Origin: Thinopyrum elongatum | Lineage: Eukaryota; Streptophyta; Magnoliopsida; Poales; Poaceae | Length of the DNA: 64,000 nucleotides | Direction of reading: 5' to 3' | Assembly: GCA_011799875.1 (NCBI GenBank) | Contig: CM022300.1 | Location: 109,381,201-109,445,200 of the forward strand | Shown: piece by piece, positions 45,728-54,614 of the stretch | Layout of the letters: each line of letters opens with the position of its first letter | Numbering within the stretch: the first letter of the stretch is position 1 | Notes under the pieces: generated by a model | Databases searched by the model: none | Seen by the model: only the letters and a program-made list of their open reading frames with translations | Told to the model about the DNA's origin: nothing | Translations under genes and position numbers: made by a program

Positions 45728-46314
45728 ATGGCCAGTAGGAGGAATTTGGGTCGACATATAACTAGCGAGCAAAGACCAAGGCCACGGAAGCACTAGAGAG
45801 GAACCGCCGCAATGCGGCAGCCATAGTAGAGATGTCCTGTTGCGCCGCGGAGCCCTCAAATGAGTTCTCGCGAGCAGGTGAGGGCTCTCACAAGCGCACT
45901 CGCCGCGTCGGTGAATGCTGTGGGCTAGCAGTGCTGAAGTCCTTGGCCAGCAATGACGACATTCTCGCTGGCCTAATTAAGCAGCAGGAGCTGGTCAATG
46001 GCTTGGTGAAGCTGCTCGAGATTAGCGATGCCTCGATTGAGAAGGCGACTGGCCTCATTGTGCGACTCATGGGTCACAATGCAAAGCTCCATAAGGAGCT
46101 CGCCAAGAAGAAGGAGGAGGAGGCCGCCGGCTGGAAGAAGCTACATGAGAAGAGTAGTGCCTCGGGGATGACGCTGAAAGCCATCGTCGAGGAACTTATC
46201 GATGACTTGAAGAAGCTCCGCATCGAGCGTGAGCTGCGGGTGGAAGAATCTGTGGATGTTGTTAAGCAAAGTCATGAGGATGTGAAGGAGCTGGAGGAAC
46301 TCCTCGCCCAGTGA
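45728..46314 (+). pseudogene. Coiled-coil protein gene with an early frameshift
   Basis: The first ATG downstream of the TATA box opens MASRRNLGRHITSEQR and stops at 45794. A different frame then carries a coherent protein: residues encoded from about 45790 (ALERNRRNAAAIVEM) continue through the ATG at 45832 to the stop at 46312-46314. The product after 45832 has 160 residues: a basic N-terminal part (HKRTRR), a block ILAGLIKQQELVNGLVKLLE, then charged heptad-like sequence (KELAKKKEEEAAGWKKLHEK and LKKLRIERELRVEESVDVV) ending EELLAQ, a likely coiled coil. I do not recognise the family. The simplest explanation is a one-base frameshift near 45785-45795 in an otherwise preserved gene. Translation from 45832 alone would bypass it, so a shorter functional protein cannot be excluded. 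It lies just outside LTR-c of the Gypsy nest. Confidence 0.55.
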
Positions 46315-46759
46315 TCCATCGAGGAGTAGAGATAGCAGTGACCCAGTCGTTTGTTTGCGATTTCCTTCTTCTCTTGCCCCTGTGTCTTTCTGGCGTTGCC
46401 AAATGTGGCATTTTAAATTATCCAGAATATGTAAGACAATTATTATCCATGCCATTATAAATTTGTCGTCATATTATCCATTGTCATTGTAAATTTGTCG
46501 TCATATTATCCGTTACCGCATGTGGCATTTTAAATTATTAGGAATACGAGTTGAAAACTGGCTAAAATCACGTTCTCAGCGAGGCACGAACAAAGCAAAT
46601 GCTAATGTTGAGCGGAGCCATGGGATCACAAGCAAACACTCTCCATCCAGGTGCTTTAACCACATGTTAAATAGTGGCTCAGCCACCATTAAAGGAGAAG
46701 TTGTAAGCGAGGTGGGCGGCGGGTGGATGGAGGTCAAAGAGCTCGCTTCCCGGTGAGTA

Positions 46760-46925
46760 TGCGCGGTGGGGAGTGCTCGCATGTGTCCTGTCAAGACTGA
46801 GCGGCGGGCAGCTCACATGCGTCCCGTCGAGTCTGTGCGGTGGACTGGTCGCACACGTCCCGTCGAGCCTACGTCGTGGACTGCTTGGACGCATCCCATC
46901 GAGCCTGCGTGGCGTACTTCTCGCG
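46760..46925 (+). repeat. Tandem repeat, ~36-bp unit, about five copies
   Basis: Units of the form CTCGCAxGTGTCCxGTCxAGxCTxxGxGGxGG (for example gctcacatgcgtcccgtcgag) repeat at roughly 36-bp spacing. The units degenerate towards the right end. Confidence 0.65.
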
Positions 46926-47104
46926 CTCGCCCCGTCTAATCAAATAACTGCACGCACGCCATCGACTATGGTTAAATTTTGGCGCAAAATACAAAGAGGG
47001 CCAATAAACCAGGACCGAGGTAGTGCTCTCCAATAAAAAGAGGGATGCGTGGCCGCACTTAAATGGTTACTAGAACACCCACTGTTCAAAAAATACAACT
47101 GTTT

Positions 47105-48515
47105 GCGATAGTAACTTGTCAGCTATTTGTTCTAGAAGGCCTATGTTGGCTATTATGGTGTGCGCCTTGTCTCAAATTGGATGATTTTTTTACCATTGCG
47201 TATATGTGCCATGTCATGACAGCATGCCAAGTTTCATGAATTTTGGGTGAGTTTTGGATTTATGGGGATTTAAACACCAAGATTCTCAATGTTTTAGGCC
47301 GAGCCAGGACGCCGAGTCATTTGTAATTCATTCCCATTCCTTGCATGGGACCTAAACATGCACTCGAGGACACATTTACGATCTTTCAACCCATTTTGGT
47401 GCACTAGAGCATGTGCTTGTAGTTCAAATTTGAATTGTGGACATTAAATGCCTAGAAAACTCAACTAATGTATAAAACAGCCAAACAAACCCTGAATAAT
47501 TTCATATTTCAGCACTAATCTCATGTTGGTCTATGTTGCCTGTAGAAAAGAATACAAGGCGAGAAGAGGCAGTGATTGTTGTTTCGCCCACAAGGGGGAC
47601 ACATTCCATGTCGGAATCACGAGGCTTCTTGCGAGAAGCTTTGTTTTGTAAGAGGCTTGTACCAAAACTTGCCCGAAATTGGAGATTTTTTTACCACGAC
47701 ATATATGTGCCATGTCATGATACCATGCCAAGTTTCATGAATTTTGGGTGATTTTTGGATTTACGGGGATTTAAAAAGCAAGATTCTCAATGTTTGAGGC
47801 CGAGCCAGGACGCCGAGACATTTGTAATTCATTCCCATTCCTTGCATGGGACCTCAACATGCACCAAGGACACATGTATAATTTTTCAACCCATTTTGGT
47901 GTACTGGAGCATGCGCTTGTAATTCAAATTTGAATTATGGACATTAAATGCCTAGAAAACTCAATTAATGTATAAAAAGGCCAAACGAACCCTGAATAAT
48001 TTGAAATTTTAGCATGAATCTCCTGTTGTTCTATGTTGCTCATAGAAAAAATACAAGGCGAGAAGAGGTAGCGATTATCGTTTCACCCACAAGGGGGACA
48101 CATTCCCTATCGGAACCACAAGGCTTCTTGAGAGAAGCTCCGGTTCGTAAGAGGCTTGTAACAAAGCTTGCCCCAAATTGGACAATTTTTTTACCACGAC
48201 ATATATGTGCCATGTCATGACACCATGCCAAGTTTCATGATTTTCGGGTGAGTTTTGGATTTATGGGGATTTAAAAACTGAGATTCTCAATGTTTGAGGC
48301 CGAGCCAGGATGTCGAGACGATTGTAATTCATTCGCATTCCTTGCATGGGACCTAAACATGCAACCAAGGACACATGTATGATTTTTTTAGCCATTTTGG
48401 TACACTGGAGCATGTATTTGTAGTTCAAATTTCAATTATGCACATTAAATTAATGCCTAGAAAACTCAATTATAATGTATAAAAAAGGCCAAACGAACCC
48501 TGAATATTTAAAGCA
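47105..48515 (+). repeat. Tandem array of a ~500-bp unit, about 2.8 copies
   Basis: The landmark TTTTTTTACCA recurs at about 47187, 47688 and 48187 (periods 501 and 499). Within each unit the order is constant: TGTGCCATGTCATGAC, CCAAGTTTCATGA, TTCATTC(C/G)CATTCCTTGCATG, a CCATTTTGGT block, TGCCTAGAAAACTCAA, and GGCGAGAAGAGG with a CCCACAAGGGGGACACATTCC block. Unit identity is about 85-90%. The first unit starts diverged and the last ends near 48515. This is a satellite-like repeat. I cannot name it with confidence. Confidence 0.85.
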
Positions 48516-48759
48516 GTTCTGGTCAACCGTCTGGCACCCGTGGGTAAGCACTGTGCGCACGCGTCGTGCTAGCTCGCGCTTCCTTCTTTCCTAAGTTTTC
48601 CATATTAATGGTGTTATATATCCAAGAACGCTACCGTTTCCCGCCACTCCCCCAATCGGTTTCCTGCCACTCCTCCCATCAGTTTCCCACCACTCCTCAC
48701 ATCGGTTTCCCACTTCCAGTGTCAGTGGGCATAGAAGGCTAGGCGGCGACACACCGGCC

Positions 48760-49027
48760 ATGCCACAGTATACCATTCCAAGCATGCCAATCCGGCGAAG
48801 AGCCGCCATCGTCATGAACCTCCTCGACGAAGAGAACGAGCCGGAGCAGGCCGAAGAGCCAGAACGGCCATGTGCCACCGAGCAAGAGCGGTAGCGCGCC
48901 ACCGAGCATCAGCACTATCATCGCGCCCTAGTGCTTGAGCGGGCCAATGTCTACACATGTGTTCATCGCCCCCATGGAGCGGAGCAGAGCAAGAGTGTCA
49001 AAGCGTTGCCGCGCAAGAGAAGGATAA
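48760..49027 (+). pseudogene. Possible short gene fragment
   Basis: ATG 48760 opens a frame with a MNLLDEENEPEQAEEPERP stretch. It meets TAG after EQER, then continues in the same frame with RATEHQHYHRALVLERANVY to near 49027. An in-frame TAG where Gln would fit suggests a decayed coding sequence. No family is recognised, and the antisense frames are equally open, so support is weak. Confidence 0.25.
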
Positions 49028-49318
49028 TGGCGCCGCGCATCAGCTGCGGTTTTCCACAATTAACTGGGCAACTATCTTGTTCTTAATTACTGAAAAGGCA
49101 AATCTTTTGCTTCTTCTGGCTAGTTTTATGTAAAAAAATAATGTAAGTTTGAATGGAAGTGGTCCGGTATGTAAAGATTGCACATAGTTTCTAAAAGTAC
49201 AAACATGTGTGATAGTAGGGAGTAGGTCCCACACGATGACCAGCAGAAAATGCCTTAAAGGCGAGGAGGCAACTATTATCAGCAAGGGGTAGCTTCCCAT
49301 CCGCTAGCCGAGTCGAAT

Positions 49319-49382
49319 AGAACGCACAAGTTAAGCGTGCTGGGGCTGGAGGGATCTAAGGATGGGTGACCGGGTGGGAAGT
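49319..49382 (+). rRNA. 5S rRNA-derived fragment
   Basis: AGAACGCACAAGTTAAGCGT through GGATGGGTGACC and GGGAAGT aligns with roughly nucleotides 40-105 of plant 5S rRNA. The A-box region (AAGTTAAGCGTGC) and C-box (GGATGGGTGACC) of the internal Pol III promoter are kept. The 5' third and the 3' end are not recognisable. This is not a functional 5S gene. It is more likely a 5S-derived part of a repeat (a SINE-like or Cassandra-like element) or a retroposed copy. Confidence 0.65.
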
Positions 49383-49559
49383 TGCATATCTCAAGCTTCA
49401 TTTAAGCGCTATGATATGGTCATTACAGACATTTAGCATCTAGATGTGTCTGCAGTGACCTGTCATGTCAATTATATAAACCTTGAGATCCTTGTTTTGG
49501 TAATTTCTAGAATGAATTTTTTCTTCTTTTGAAAAATTGGAGCATGATCGAGATCTGTG

Positions 49560-50520
49560 GGCCCACACAATCTATCCCTTTGACCCAACGTACGAGAAGG
49601 GTTTCACCATGACGGGTTCCTCATCTATCCCTTTGACCCAACGTACGAGAAGGGTTTGACCATGACGGGTTCCTCTTGCTCTGTATGGCATGTTAGACCA
49701 AATTAAGTTTGAGCACATGCGTTCGATACCCTCCCCCCCCACCTCGAAGTTGGGGAAACAACATCATATGTCTTGAACCTGGCTTCCTAGGGGTACGATG
49801 TTTGGTTTGTAATATAGTTGGTGCCCCATTGAAGTTGTGCATTGGGATTTGAACACATCACACACCACCCATACATATTTTTGAGCCGCATGCAGGGTAT
49901 AGGGGTCTTATGATCGACCTCGTCTTTCTTATGCGGTTTTAGACGGCACGTATATCTTTGGGTTCCTAGGGTCTAGATATATCATCCCTTTGACCGACAA
50001 TGAGGTGGTTTGGCCATGAATGGATTCCTCCTGGTTTGTGTTAGGGCGGGTCACGATGACATGTCAGAGCAAAAGTTTGAGCTCATGCGTTCTCAGGATT
50101 CCCTCCCACACAATCGAATTGGTGGGTTGGACCGACACGCTACCTATGTCGTCCTTAAGTACCTAGCTATCATGGGGGTTATCCGTATCGAGAGGTAGGC
50201 GCCACATCAAAATTGTACATTATTTGGTATTTAAAACACATCAACCCTTCCAACGTACATCATTTTGGCCCGCATGTAGGTGGTGTTGGTTTTGTGGCCC
50301 CTCTCATGCGGTTTTTGATGATGGTCCAATCTATGGGTCCGAGCGGTCTATTCTATCCCTTTTTGATCGACAACAACAATGGTCGTTTGACCAAGCGATA
50401 GATTCACTGGTCCACCTTATGGTAGGTCATGGTGACATGCATGTCCGACCAAAGTATGAGTACGTGCATGCGTCCCGCCAACACGAAGTGGGGGTGGGGC
50501 AAGCATCCTAGCTATGACCT
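49560..50520 (+). repeat. Degenerate tandem repeat, ~370-bp unit
   Basis: Three units recur with the same order of landmarks: ATCCCTTTGACC, a gaccatg/ggccatgaa block, GAGCxCATGCGT followed by CCCTCCC, then cgxatgtaggt or ccgcatgcagg followed by TATGCGGTTTT or CATGCGGTTTT. Boundaries are near 49560, 49985 and 50355. Divergence is large. Pieces of the same unit recur at 51340-51610. Confidence 0.55.
49571..49675 (+). repeat. Near-perfect 53-bp tandem duplication
   Basis: TCTATCCCTTTGACCCAACG ... GACGGGTTCCTC at 49571-49623 is repeated at 49624-49675 with one visible substitution (TTTCACC versus TTTGACC). It is much younger than the surrounding degenerate array. Confidence 0.9.
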
Positions 50521-50538
50521 TAGCCTGTCGTTATAGAT

Positions 50539-51330
50539 ACTAGCAAAAGAGCCTGTGCGTTGCAACGGGAGAGAAAATAACACACGCTCTTAACCCAATA
50601 ACCATGACTCAAGACCCTAATAGGTCCACGTCCTTTATTTTCATATGGCATCATATTTGTGTTGACAACGGTGGCCTCAGTGCCCACACAACGAAAACGT
50701 GTTTGAATGTGGTTAGACCTAACGCGTTTCTCTCTCTCACGCGCGCACGCACACACGCTTGGAATAAGATGAGAACTATGTTGTTTTTTCACGCGAGGTT
50801 TTCAGAGATGTGCATGTGTGGTTATCGATGTTTTCTTTCCTCTCAATATGGTTTTAATGGGTATTTATTTTCAATTCGGATCGTCACTGGTACGAAAAAA
50901 CCCGGACCGTGCACTATAGATTAAGTTTGCACCAAAATAATATTTTAGAAATATTTAACAGCTAAAACTAACATCATATTTAGATTCTACACTTTTTTCT
51001 AATCAAATTTCATATATAACATATTAAAATCGGACTTACGGTTTAAAAGATATGGATAATTTTATTTTAGATAAACTATGAATTGATTAACTGAAAAGTC
51101 GGGGGGTTTTCTATTAAAACAAAAAAATGATTCAGCTGACTTAAATATGGACGGCGGGTTGATTACCTAAAACATCAGGGGGTTTTCTAAAACAATGCTA
51201 AAAAAGGATTCGGTTATGACTTAAACGTGTACTGCGGGTTAATTTACAGAAAACAGAGGGGTTGTTTTGCAAAAAGTGCGTGACGGACGACCAGAAACCA
51301 CTCTGTGCTTTATTATTAGGGAAAGATATC
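50539..51330. repeat. Unclassified grass repeat with CGTTGCAACG palindrome
   Basis: Starts near TACTAGCAAAAGAGCC followed by GTGCGTTGCAACGGGAG, a terminal-looking motif seen widely in grass genomes. CGTTGCAACG at 50558-50567 is a perfect palindrome. The segment includes AAAATCGGACTTACGG at 51027 and ends near TTTATTATTAGG. I cannot assign it to a transposon class, and no clear target duplication is seen. Confidence 0.4.
51082..51275 (+). repeat. Tandem repeat, ~78-bp unit, 2.5 copies
   Basis: TTGATTAACTGAAAAGTC / TTGATTACCTAAAACATC / TTAATTTACAGAAAACAG, each followed by GGGGGTTTTCT or a variant and, in the first two, by TTAAATATGGACGGCGGG or TTAAACGTGTACTGCGGG. Confidence 0.7.
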
Positions 51331-51339
51331 CAAGGGGGC

Positions 51340-51610
51340 TTTCTAGTTGTGAGGCAGGTGCCACAAACGTTGAGCATTGTGTATTTAAACATCACAGCCT
51401 TCATTCCTACAAATATTTGGCCACTTCCAGGTGGTTGTTGTCTTCTCGCCCCTCTCACCCGATCTTCGACAACGCGCCCACCTGTGGGCCTGCGCGGTCA
51501 GAGTTGTGCATTGGGAATTTGAACATCACACACAACCCATTTCATACATATATATTTTGGCCACATGCTGGTGTGGTTGTCTTCTGACCCTCTCTCACGT
51601 TTTTTTGTTG
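51340..51610 (+). repeat. Two tandem units related to the 49560-50520 array
   Basis: TTGTGCATTGGGAATTTGAA and ATATTTTGGCCAC...GGTTGTCTTCT recur twice and match 49835-49905 (gttgtgcattgggatttgaac). This indicates a dispersed relative of the same repeat. Confidence 0.5.
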
Positions 51611-52428
51611 CCAAATGGTGCTATTTTAGATGAAGCGCAACGTACACGGGTGCACTGGCTTAACCATGTGTGATGCTCGTGCCCTGTAAAATCGCCACGA
51701 CTTCGCAAGCGCGAGCAAGGGTGAAGGGGGTAATGTGTACAGGATATTTAGGATGAATTCCACGTCTGCATCTGAAAATTAGGACGAACCATGTGCAATA
51801 AACCAGCTAGCTAGATATCTAAAAAACTACCCGCCTTGAGCGATGCAAAAATCGATGGTTCCACGACTTTTCCTTATTATCATACACAATTATTCTTTTT
51901 GGACCGTGTGCGATCTTGGTTGCTCCTGCCCCGCTTCAATTCCTTTACCCAAATTTTAGTAGTCGTGGTATTTCAACCGTCGCCCCCACTCCTCCACCAC
52001 CGACCTTATAGTAAAATTCTAGTAGCCGAGGCATTTGAACCGTCGCCCTCCCTTGTCCACCACCATCTCCACCCACCATTACTAAAAATTTCAGTAGTCG
52101 TGGTGTATCCTCAAACACCACCCCGCCCCCCTACACAGTTCACACCCCCACCCTCTTCCCCCCTCCCCCTCCCCCGCTTGAACCCTAGCTCGACGTTGCC
52201 ACCGCCGTCGTCACCAACCCCTGCCGGTCTGCCCATGCCTCCTAGCTTAGATAGTAAAGTTTAGGTTACCCAGCGATTCCCATACCCTCGCCGCCCTAAG
52301 TTATTAGATGAGGCATGTGGTGTCCCTCCCCACTAAATCCACATCCCATACCTCCAGAGAGTCGCAGCCTAAGCCGGGCCACATATCCCGGGGAGCCCGA
52401 CGAGCGTACGGCCAAAAAGAGGTTTATC
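51611..52428 (+). other. Upstream region of the B3-like gene
   Basis: CT- and C-rich leader-like DNA (52030-52250) precedes the ATG at 52429. No firm TATA box is visible. The open frame at 51836-52264 is proline/serine low-complexity and is not believed to be coding. Confidence 0.3.
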
Positions 52429-53175
52429 ATGGCCTCTCCAGCGGACGATGACGAGGTGGCCGCCGTTCGTCCTGACCTATTGATCCCGGAGGAATACCTC
52501 GCTGCGGAAGCCGTCGAGGACGTTGACTACGTTGCCATGCCAAAGGCTTCACGCCAGCGGGCTCGCGTATTACTATATCTCAGGAAAGCTTACGACATCA
52601 AGCTTGTCAACAGTGACGGCTTCACGCGGGCCATGTCATAGGTTAAGTGGTCCATCCCCAAGCCCTCTGGTTCAACCATCGTCGATCTCTTGGAAGGCCC
52701 TGGCGCTGATCTCCTCCGCCACGCGGTCAAGGATTTGCGATCCGTGTACGTCATCGAGCCCATTTTGTCATTTCTAAAGGACGTGTTCTACGGCGGCGGC
52801 TTGGGATCCTCAGCTGCCAAGTCAGATCTCATCGGCCACGACCACGAGAAGGGCACCCACTAGGGCTCTTCCAAGGTGAAATAGCCCATCTACGACATCA
52901 GGGAGCACACCATGGGTCTATGCTCTTCCAAGTGGAAGGATTCCTTCCATGACAAGTGAGGCAATACCCTATCAGCAAATCTTACTTTTTCTAGCTAGCC
53001 AACCCGTACCCTTTGTTGTAGTAGCTTTTGCCATGCGGTGTTTTAACTGTGCCATGTTTAATTATTTCAGTTATGCAAAAATGTAATGTTTAATAGGGCT
53101 ATGTGATGTTTAAGCATGTATTGTCCACTTCAGTTTCACGAATGGCTATATTTGGTTGTTTATAGTAAGTAGTTG

Positions 53176-53437
53176 CCTTGTTTATCTGTATTTGGTTGTT
53201 AGGTTGGTTGCAGTGAGCATTTGTCCATTTATCAAGCAGATGCCTTGTTTATCTGTATTTGCTTGTTAGGTTGGTTGTAGTGAGCATTTATCCAGTTTTC
53301 AAGCAGATGCTTTGTTTATCTGTATTTGCTTGTTAGGTTGGTTGCAGTGAGCATTTGTCTAGGTTTCAAGCATATGCCTTGTTTATCTGTATTTGCTTGT
53401 TAGGTTGGTTGTAGTGAGCCTCTGTCCAGTTTTCAAT
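53176..53437 (+). repeat. 67-bp minisatellite, four copies, inside intron 1
   Basis: Units at 53176, 53243, 53310 and 53377 begin CCTTGTTTATCTGTATTTG (CTTTG in the third) and include TTAGGTTGGTTG(C/T)AGTGAGC. Identity between units is about 90%. Confidence 0.9.
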
Positions 53438-53936
53438 GGCTATATTTGGTTGTTATAGTGATCATATATGCCTTGTTTGTTTCAAGTTATTCACAATGTG
53501 ATGTTCATTATGTGCAAGTCAGAACTGTGCAGTTCGATTTCATCAATACTAGTTTGAGCGGCTATATTTGGTTCCTATTGTGCGTGGTGTAGTTAATACA
53601 TGCACTTTATTTTAGTTTTACACATTTATCCAGTGTGATGTTTAAGCATGAGCTACGTTCTATTCATTTTCAACAATACCAGTTTTAATTACAATATTTG
53701 GTGGCCATTAAGCCTGTTGTAGTTAACATTCCCTTCTATTTTTTATCTGCTTTAACAGCATGCTGAAACCAACACATTCAAGCTATCATTTGGAGATGAT
53801 GTTGTTTACCATGGCTATATTTGTTTGACGTTAAGCTTGTTGTACTTATCATGCCTTTCCATGTACTTATGCAGGACAACAACGGAGGTGGCCATCATTT
53901 TCCGTCGAGGTTAGTTTCATCCCTCGGTTTGTACTG

Positions 53937-53955
53937 CCCCCCCCCCCCCCCCCCC
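53937..53955 (+). repeat. Poly-C tract
   Basis: Nineteen consecutive C residues in intron 2 of the disrupted gene. The length may be imprecise in the assembly. Confidence 0.9.
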
Positions 53956-54081
53956 GGTGCCCGCCCCGTCGTTCCATAATGTAGTGCATATAGATCCACG
54001 CCTGGACACTTTTTAGCTTCTAATATTGACTTGTTGCTTGTAGGCACATATGTCCTTGGCAAAGATCCACGCATTGACCCT

Positions 54082-54090
54082 TTTTGCGTA
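54082..54090 (+). repeat. MULE target site duplication, left copy
   Basis: TTTTGCGTA immediately before the left terminus GGGATTTC. Identical to 62365-62373. Confidence 0.95.
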
Positions 54091-54253
54091 GGGATTTCTA
54101 TTCCTATGCTCCTGGTTCCTTAGTTGTACTCATTCATCCCCATGCTCTTAACTTTTGCTCACTTTTCCCCACTCCCTTGTCCAAAACAACATAAATGGTC
54201 ACAATGGTGGATGTCGTCGGGTCAATGCTTTGACCGTTAACACTGGCGAGTCG
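54091..54253 (+). repeat. MULE left terminal inverted repeat
   Basis: Inverted copy of 62202-62364. The two differ by short substitutions and small indels (about 85-88% identity by eye), which suggests a long time since they were identical or independent drift. Confidence 0.9.
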
Positions 54254-54376
54254 GGTCGTGTCGGAACGGGTCCTCCTTTGACCGTTATGATGTGTGGGGC
54301 CGCATTGAGACACATCAGATGGGCTTGTCTGAACCTCGAGCTTGAGACACTACAGCACCGCGCCGCTCCGCCCCCT

Positions 54377-54562
54377 CCGCCGCCGTCATGCCCTCCACCC
54401 CCTAACCCTATTCCCCTGCGTCGCCGTCATGCCCTCCACCCTCTAACCCTATTCCCCTCCGCCACCGTCGTGCCCTCCACCCTCTAACCCCCATTTCTCC
54501 TCCGCCGCCGTCATGCCCTCCAACCTCTAACACCATTCCGCCTCCGCCGCCGTCGTGCCCTC
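54377..54562 (+). repeat. ~43-bp minisatellite near the MULE 5' end
   Basis: About four copies of CGTCATGCCCTCCACC then CTAACCC followed by TCC(G/T)CCGCCG. It lies between the TIR and the transposase start, in the probable promoter/leader. Confidence 0.8.
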
Positions 54563-54614
54563 CGCCAGATATACCCCCACATCCCCATCTAGATTAGGGG
54601 AGGGTTAATCAGCG

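Noticed and set aside
49319..49382. Functional 5S rRNA gene
   Set aside because: Only about the middle half of 5S is present and there is no T-tract terminator or repeat-array context.
51836..52264. 142-codon proline-rich frame
   Set aside because: C- and CT-rich leader of the downstream gene. No domain, and better explained as 5' untranslated sequence.
54155..54487. 110-codon frame at the MULE left end
   Set aside because: It overlaps the TIR and the 43-bp minisatellite. Proline runs come from the repeat.
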